Source: Elusimicrobia bacterium UBA5214
Lineage (GTDB): Bacteria > Elusimicrobiota > UBA5214
Length of the DNA stretch: 64,000 nt
NCBI GenBank assembly: GCA_002412545.1
Contig: DHVG01000001.1
Span: forward strand, 328,228 to 392,227
Direction: 5' to 3'
Within the stretch, counting starts at the first letter, position 1, and each line of letters starts with the position of its first letter. Below are positions 60,020-64,000 of the stretch, one piece after another. Made by a program: the position numbers and the translations under genes. The notes under the pieces are model-generated. The model made no database searches. It was not told the DNA's origin and was given only the letters and a program-made list of their open reading frames with translations.

Positions 60020-60980
60020 CGATAGCTCCTAAATTTTTTTTGACCGTAACTATTTTTACTCGTTTTAGTGGTTCAGAAAATGTGTTCTTTTTTAAAGTCT
60101 TTTTTAGTTCTCCAAGAAAAAACTTTGCAGATTTACTTATACCTCCAGTAAGAACAACCATTCCCGGATTGAGAAGATTTATTATTCCAGAAAGAGTTAT
60201 TCCTAAGTTTTTCCCCATTTTTTCCCAGATATTTTTTGCTAAACGGTCATTTTTGTCTGCTGCTTGTGCAATTATCTCCGGTGTAATTTTTTTCAAATCC
60301 CCTTTAACTAATTTCATTATTATGCTTTTTCTCCCCTGAATAATTTCCTTTTTTGCCATTTCTACAAGATAATTCACACCCACATATCTTTCAATACAAC
60401 CATAATTACCGCAATTACAACGCAATCCTTGAGGATACAAAATTATATGTCCAATTTCACCTGCACTACCACTTACTCCTCGGTAAAGTTGACCATTGAT
60501 AATTATTCCTCCACCTAAACCTGTTCCTAAGGTAAGACAAATTAAATTCTTTATTTTCTTTTTACCAATCAAAAAATAGGCACCCCAAGCGGCTGTATTC
60601 GCATCGTTTTCTAAAATTACTTTTAATCTTGGAAAATATTTCTTTATTTTTTTGATTACTTCTAAATTTTTCCAACCTAAATTTGGTGAAAAGTGAATTA
60701 TTCCTTTTTTCTGATTCACTAATCCAGCAACAGAGATACCAACAGTTTTGGTAGATTTTTGAATTAAACATCGTGTTTGAAAAATAATTTCTTCAACTGC
60801 TTTTTCTGACTCTCTCGGCGTAGGTATAATTTTTTCTCTTAATATTTTCCCCATCTTATTAACTAAAATGAAGTGAAGATTAGTCGCACCTAAATCTACA
60901 CCTAGGTATGAATCGTTCTGGTTCACTCTTGCCCTTGAACCGTATGGTTCAGGGCTTGCACCAGACGGTGCAGGGTTCAT
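59988..60980 (-). CDS. ROK-family sugar kinase with repeat-encoded N-terminus
   Basis: About 330 residues. The conserved start is SYLGVDLGATNLHFILV (ATP-binding). VGISVAGLVNQKKGIIHFSPNLGWKNLEVI, LENDANTAAWGAYFLIG and CLTLGTGLGGGIIINGQLYRGVSGSAGEIGHIILYPQGLRCNCGNYGCIERY follow. The last carries the ROK zinc-binding cysteines and histidine; this is typical glucokinase/N-acetylmannosamine-kinase-like sequence. The ATG at 60980 is in an ATGA overlap with folC. The next ~20 residues (NPAPSGASPEPYGSRARVNQ) are coded by two palindromes at 60931-60978, and a GTG at 60926 could be the original start. Substrate unknown. Confidence 0.85.
   Translation of the reverse strand: MNPAPSGASPEPYGSRARVNQNDSYLGVDLGATNLHFILVNKMGKILREKIIPTPRESEKAVEEIIFQTRCLIQKSTKTVGISVAGLVNQKKGIIHFSPNLGWKNLEVIKKIKKYFPRLKVILENDANTAAWGAYFLIGKKKIKNLICLTLGTGLGGGIIINGQLYRGVSGSAGEIGHIILYPQGLRCNCGNYGCIERYVGVNYLVEMAKKEIIQGRKSIIMKLVKGDLKKITPEIIAQAADKNDRLAKNIWEKMGKNLGITLSGIINLLNPGMVVLTGGISKSAKFFLGELKKTLKKNTFSEPLKRVKIVTVKKNLGAIGAALLPRDNY
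60931..60978. repeat. Two adjacent palindromes encoding the ROK kinase N-terminus
   Basis: First palindrome 60931-60955: arms GCCCTTGAACC and GGTTCAGGGC around gtat. Second 60957-60972: tgcaccagacggtgca. Both are in the reading frame, giving proline-, glycine- and serine-rich residues before the conserved DLGATN start. No transposase is near. Confidence 0.8.
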
Positions 60981-62383
60981 ACCGAGATAAGTTGTCCTTC
61001 CTTTTTCCATTCTAAAATTACTTTTTTCGCCTCACCTACAGTGTAAAGCGAACCGGTAACCAAGACAAAGGTATCTTTATCATTGACTTGATTAAGAGCG
61101 AAATTTAATGCTTCTTCAACAGTTGGTTTAAGAAAAATTTTTTCTTTATTTAAATACTTTGCTACTTCTGAATATAATACTTTTGGGTCAGCACCACGAT
61201 AATAAGTTGGTTTAGTGACAACCACTTCATCAATTACTGAACAAATTTCTTTAACCATTTTAGAAATATCTTTATCGGCTAAAATTCCTAAAATAGCGAA
61301 TATTCTTTTAGTTTTTAATTGAGCGAGATTATCTTGGAGAATTTTCATTCCGGCAGGATTGTGTGCACCATCCAAAATAACCGTTAACCGTTTACCGTTT
61401 ACCGTTAACTGTTGAACTTCTAAACGACCGGGCCAAAAAGTATTTTCTAAACCTTTACGAATTGCTCGTTCAGAAATAAAAATATTCTTTAATCTTAAAA
61501 CTTCAATTGTCGTTACCGCAAGGCATGCGTTTTCAACTTGATGTTCCCCAAGAAGTTTAATTCTCAGATTCCGGTAATTATTAAAAATTCCCTCATAGTC
61601 AAAATACTGGTAATTGGTAATTGGTAATTGGTAATTGGGTGTTGAGAATGAAAGAAAACGAAAGTTTTCTCCTAAAGTAAATAAACGATTTTTTCTTTCT
61701 GCACAAATTCTTTTTAACAAAGAGAGAACATTTTTTTGTTTTACTCCAGTAACGGTAAAACTATTATTTTTAATAATTCCTGCTTTTTCGTAAGTAATTT
61801 TTTTAAGAGTTTTCCCTAAATATTCTGTATGTTCATAATCAATATTTGTAATCAGTTCAACTAAAGGTCGTTCAATAACATTAGTTGCATCAAGCCTTCC
61901 ACCCAATCCTACCTCAAGAATAAGAAAATCTACCTTCTTTTCAAAAAAATACTGAAAAGCCAGTGCAGTAAGAAATTCAAAATAAGTAAGTTCCTTTACC
62001 AGTTTATAGTTTATAGTTGATAGTTCAGAGTAAAGACGAACAAAATCTTTTTTGGAAATCGGGATACTATTAATCTGAATACGTTCACGAATATCTACTA
62101 AATGTGGTGAAGTATAAAGTCCAACCCGATACCCTGCAAATTCTAAAATTTTTGCAATAAAAGATGCGGTTGAACCTTTACCGTTAGTCCCAGTAATATG
62201 AATAATTTGTAGATTTCTTTCCGGATGATTTAACTCTTTAAGAAATTTGTCAATCCGTTCTAAACCAAAAAGAAAACCGAAACGTTCGCGCTTTTCTAAC
62301 TGCTGAACTATCTCTTGATAATCTACCCCGTTAGAAATCTTAGAGTAATGTTCCGAAGAACGAAAACTTTTAGTTCTAATCAT
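60977..62383 (-). CDS. folC: Folylpolyglutamate synthase/dihydrofolate synthase with three repeat insertions
   Basis: 468 residues of the Mur-ligase-like family. HITGTNGKGSTASFIAKILEFAGYRVGLYTSPHLVDIRERIQIN is the P-loop, LEVGLGGRLDATNVIERP and ITNIDYEHTEYLGKTLKKITYEKAGIIKN the folate site, and VILDGAHNPAGMKIL and GILADKDISKM the C-domain. It adds glutamate to folates. Three pieces are built from 7-base repeats: LSTINYKLVKEL (62001-62028), NYQLPITNYQ (61609-61636) and QLTVNGKRLTV (61381-61415). All lie in surface-type loops and keep the frame. The core motifs are intact, so the enzyme is likely functional. Confidence 0.93.
   Translation of the reverse strand: MIRTKSFRSSEHYSKISNGVDYQEIVQQLEKRERFGFLFGLERIDKFLKELNHPERNLQIIHITGTNGKGSTASFIAKILEFAGYRVGLYTSPHLVDIRERIQINSIPISKKDFVRLYSELSTINYKLVKELTYFEFLTALAFQYFFEKKVDFLILEVGLGGRLDATNVIERPLVELITNIDYEHTEYLGKTLKKITYEKAGIIKNNSFTVTGVKQKNVLSLLKRICAERKNRLFTLGENFRFLSFSTPNYQLPITNYQYFDYEGIFNNYRNLRIKLLGEHQVENACLAVTTIEVLRLKNIFISERAIRKGLENTFWPGRLEVQQLTVNGKRLTVILDGAHNPAGMKILQDNLAQLKTKRIFAILGILADKDISKMVKEICSVIDEVVVTKPTYYRGADPKVLYSEVAKYLNKEKIFLKPTVEEALNFALNQVNDKDTFVLVTGSLYTVGEAKKVILEWKKEGQLISV
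61381..61415. repeat. Heptanucleotide repeat, four to five units, inside folC
   Basis: CCGTTAA, CCGTTTA, CCGTTTA, CCGTTAA and a fifth imperfect CTGTTGA on the + strand. They encode VQQLTVNGKRLTV before the conserved ILDGAHNP. Confidence 0.85.
61609..61636. repeat. Heptanucleotide repeat, four units, inside folC
   Basis: Four perfect copies of GGTAATT on the + strand, then an imperfect GGGTGTT. They encode the unusual PNYQLPITNYQY loop of FolC. Perfect identity of the four units suggests a recent event. Confidence 0.92.
62001..62028. repeat. Heptanucleotide repeat, four units, inside folC
   Basis: AGTTTAT, AGTTTAT, AGTTGAT, AGTTCAG on the + strand. They encode ELSTINYKLVK before the conserved ELTYFEFLTALAF. 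Confidence 0.85.
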
Positions 62384-62400
62384 AATCTTTTTTGAAATTT

Positions 62401-63291
62401 CTAACGGGGTTTAGAAAAATTAAGTAACCGAATTAATATTTTTTTTGTTTCTTTACGTTCAACAATTAAGTCAATCATACCATGTTTGAGTAAAAATTCT
62501 GCCTGTTGGAATCCTTCCGGTAAAGGTTGACGAATTGTCTGTTCAATCACTCGTGGCCCAGCAAAACCAATTAATGCTTTAGGTTCAGCAAGAATAATAT
62601 CACCAAGAAAAGCAAACGACGCTGATACCCCCCCAGTAGTTGGGTCAGTAAGAATAGAAATAAAAGGTAAACCTTTTTCGCTGAATTTGGCTAAAGCAGA
62701 CGCCGTTTTACCCATCTGCATCAAAGAGAGTATTCCTTCCTGCATTCGTGCCCCCCCAGAAGCAGAAACAATAATTAAGGGTAGCTTCTTTTTTATTGCT
62801 TTTTCAATCGCACGAGTGACCTTCTCACCTACTACGCTACCCATACTCCCGCCAAGAAATTCAAAATCAAGAAAACCGCATACTGCTTGATGCTCACCAA
62901 TAAATCCTTCTCCAGCAACCGCTGCTTCTTTAAGAGCAGTTTTTTTCTGGTCTTCAACAATCTTTTCCTGGTAACTTTGATTAGCCGTAAAAGATAAAGG
63001 ATCAGCAGGAAACAGATTTTTATCATATTCACGGAAACTTTTCGGTTCTAAGAGCAGCGCAATTCGTTCTCGTGCTGATAAACGAAAATAATAACCACAT
63101 TTAGGACAAACTTTAAAATTCTCTTCTAATTCTTTGTTATAAATAATCTCTTCACAATTTTTACATTTTGTCCATAACCCTTCCGGTGTTTCTTTACCGA
63201 TTCGGTTGAGCTCACCGCCAAAGTTATTTGAATCTTTTTTGTTTTCTCGTAAAGAGACGAGGTCTCTACGAGACTTTTCGTCTTTAGGCAT
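62401..63291 (-). CDS. accD: Acetyl-CoA carboxylase carboxyltransferase beta subunit
   Basis: About 296 residues. The zinc ribbon CKNCEEIIYNKELEENFKVCPKCGYYF has four cysteines. A carboxyltransferase crotonase fold follows (GSMGSVVGEKVTRAIEKAIKKKLPLIIVSASGGARMQEGILSLMQMGKTASALAKFSEKGLPFISILTDPTTGGVSASFAFLGDIILAEPKALIGFAGPRVIEQT). With AccA (not here) it makes malonyl-CoA for fatty acids. The ATG at 63291 has GGGGGAG eight bases upstream, supplied by the end of the inverted repeat at 63301. About the first 17 residues (PKDEKSRRDLVSLREN) come from a palindrome at 63248-63282; the conserved protein starts at ~WTKC. Confidence 0.93.
   Translation of the reverse strand: MPKDEKSRRDLVSLRENKKDSNNFGGELNRIGKETPEGLWTKCKNCEEIIYNKELEENFKVCPKCGYYFRLSARERIALLLEPKSFREYDKNLFPADPLSFTANQSYQEKIVEDQKKTALKEAAVAGEGFIGEHQAVCGFLDFEFLGGSMGSVVGEKVTRAIEKAIKKKLPLIIVSASGGARMQEGILSLMQMGKTASALAKFSEKGLPFISILTDPTTGGVSASFAFLGDIILAEPKALIGFAGPRVIEQTIRQPLPEGFQQAEFLLKHGMIDLIVERKETKKILIRLLNFSKPR
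63248..63282. repeat. Palindrome encoding the AccD N-terminus
   Basis: Arms cgtaaagagacg and ggtctctacg (63248-63270), then gagacttttcgtc. On the minus strand it encodes EKSRRDLVSLREN, which is not in AccD homologues. Confidence 0.75.
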
Positions 63292-63300
63292 ATTTTTTCT

Positions 63301-63487
63301 CCCCCGCACCTTTTGTAGATGATGCCATTATTTCTATGAGTTGTCCTCTGAAGATAACCGGTGCATCTAAAAAAATGTTATTTTGTTCGTTTATTTAAAG
63401 AGTTTACAATACATGGCATCGGAGAAACAACTCATTCATCCTTCGTAGTATACTACGGAGAACGGATATCTACAAAAGGTGTGGGGT
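63301..63487. repeat. Gene-free element with inverted CCCCGCACCTTTTGTAGAT ends, copy B
   Basis: Left end CCCCGCACCTTTTGTAGAT (63302-63320); right end is its inverse with one mismatch in 19 (63468-63487). Inside are further inverted pairs (GATGCCAT 63321-63328 with 63413-63420; ATGAGTTGT 63336-63344 with 63427-63435) and a palindrome ccttcgtagtatactacgg near 63440-63458. It fills the spacer between trpA and accD; I see no gene in it. The left end supplies accD's ribosome site. Confidence 0.7.
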
Positions 63488-63494
63488 CTCCTCC

Positions 63495-64000
63495 TTAACT
63501 TAAAGCATTTTTCAGGTTGAGAATAAATTTTCTCATCTTGGGCAGTGGATTCTTATATTTACGGATAATTTCAATTATTGCACTGCCAACAATAATACCG
63601 TCAACTAAATTTTTTATCTCCTCAACCTGCCTTGAATTAGAAATACCAAAACCTAACGCTAAAGGTTTATCTGTATAGTTATGCACCTTCCTTAAGAAAG
63701 GTTCTAATCCGGTAAACAATCTATTCCTTGCTCCGGTAACCCCGGTTATCGAAACTATATAAACAAATCCTTGACTTCGTTTAGTAATCATTTTAATCCG
63801 TTTTTCATTAGAAGTAGGTGCAAGAAGATAAATCAAATCTAACTTTGCTCTTTGCCCCGCCCCCGCTAAATCTACGGCGGGCAGGTCTTTGCTCTTTGCT
63901 TGTAATTCTTTATCTTCTTCCGGCAATAAATCTGGAATAATTACTCCGTCAAGACCATTTTCCTTTGCTACCTGAAGGAAATTTTTATATTGATATATCG
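63495..64000 (-). CDS. trpA: Tryptophan synthase alpha subunit, C-terminal part
   Basis: The gene runs off the right edge; ~168 codons are visible. The frame reads YQYKNFLQVAKENGLDGVIIPDLLPEE (active-site region), then LIYLLAPTSNEKRIKMITKRSQGFVYIVSITGVTGARN, and LGFGISNSRQVEEIKNLVDGIIVGSAIIEII. The last TrpA motif is complete. Between PDLLPEE and LDLIYLLAPTS there are about fifteen extra residues (SKDLPAVDLAGAGQRAK), encoded by the repeat at 63843-63899. TrpA normally works with TrpB; no other trp gene is in the window. Confidence 0.9.
   Translation of the reverse strand, partial: IYQYKNFLQVAKENGLDGVIIPDLLPEEDKELQAKSKDLPAVDLAGAGQRAKLDLIYLLAPTSNEKRIKMITKRSQGFVYIVSITGVTGARNRLFTGLEPFLRKVHNYTDKPLALGFGISNSRQVEEIKNLVDGIIVGSAIIEIIRKYKNPLPKMRKFILNLKNALS
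63843..63899. repeat. GC-rich palindrome between two heptamer copies, inserted in trpA
   Basis: Two direct copies of ctttgctctttgc (63843-63855 and 63887-63899) enclose cccgcccccgctaaatctac and ggcgggcaggt, whose arms (CCGCC and GGCGG) are inverted. It looks like a palindromic repeat inserted into a GCTCTTT tract of the same kind as in the perosamine synthase gene. The reading frame is kept. Confidence 0.85.

Noticed and set aside
61381..62028. CRISPR-like arrays, because of regular repeats
   Set aside because: Units are 7 bases with no spacers, in protein-coding DNA; no cas gene is present.

Overview
The window is an AT-rich stretch in which every supported gene lies on the minus strand, so genes are read from high to low coordinate. 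It looks like an uncultured diderm (Gram-negative-type) bacterium. It has an LptD-like outer-membrane protein, Wza/Wzc-type export proteins and O-antigen-type ligase, polymerase and flippases. Abundant four-helix-bundle S23 genes and degenerate short repeats recall candidate phyla such as Omnitrophota or WOR-3, but that placement is a guess; no rRNA or ribosomal-protein gene is present to test it.

Layout from right to left. 58.1-64.0 kb: housekeeping operon (trpA 3' part, accD, folC, ROK kinase, lptD-like). 51.5-57.9 kb: nucleotide-sugar genes (rmlD-like, 4-epimerase, UDP-glucose dehydrogenase, UDP-xylose synthase, Wzz-like protein, UDP-GlcNAc dehydrogenase). 39.2-51.2 kb: a promoter-led operon with the rest of the UDP-ManNAc3NAcA pathway, Wzx, Wzy, three glycosyltransferases and two epimerases. 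32.6-39.0 kb: a second Wzx, glycosyltransferases and methyltransferases. 30.5-32.6 kb: an AbiE-type toxin-antitoxin pair between a broken and an intact initiating sugar transferase. 23.6-30.3 kb: E1 alpha/beta-like enzymes, 3-aminotransferase, CapD-type dehydratase, ligase. 19.6-23.5 kb: outer-membrane barrel, Wza and Wzc. 18.8-19.4 kb: MarR-type EPS regulator. 14.3-18.8 kb: gmd, fcl, cupin and perosamine-synthase-like genes. 12.5-0 kb: Wzm/Wzt exporter, nonulosonic-acid genes, and a complete predicted route from PEP to 2-hydroxyethylphosphonate with a cytidylyltransferase to activate it.

Together this is a very large surface-polysaccharide locus. It predicts GDP-fucose, GDP-perosamine, UDP-ManNAc3NAcA, UDP-GlcA/xylose, a CMP-nonulosonate and probably a CMP-activated phosphonate, with both Wzx/Wzy and ABC-transporter export. 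Three near-identical palindromes TGTTCA-N5-TGAACA probably mark a local regulon of the MarR-type protein; at two of them the palindrome starts at the last base of the -10 box of a TTGACA-N17 promoter.

The most unusual signal is not a pathway. Four S23-type genes (one decayed) are each enclosed by their own pair of inverted, short-period repeats, with the stop codon inside the downstream repeat. Separately, heptanucleotide repeats, typically four copies and with a different heptamer at each site, lie in frame inside conserved enzyme genes (three times in folC alone). GC-rich palindromes also lie in frame in perosamine synthase and trpA and in the N-terminal reading frames of several other genes. 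I suggest these are related parts of one repeat or mobile system that inserts into genes and gene junctions while keeping them translatable.
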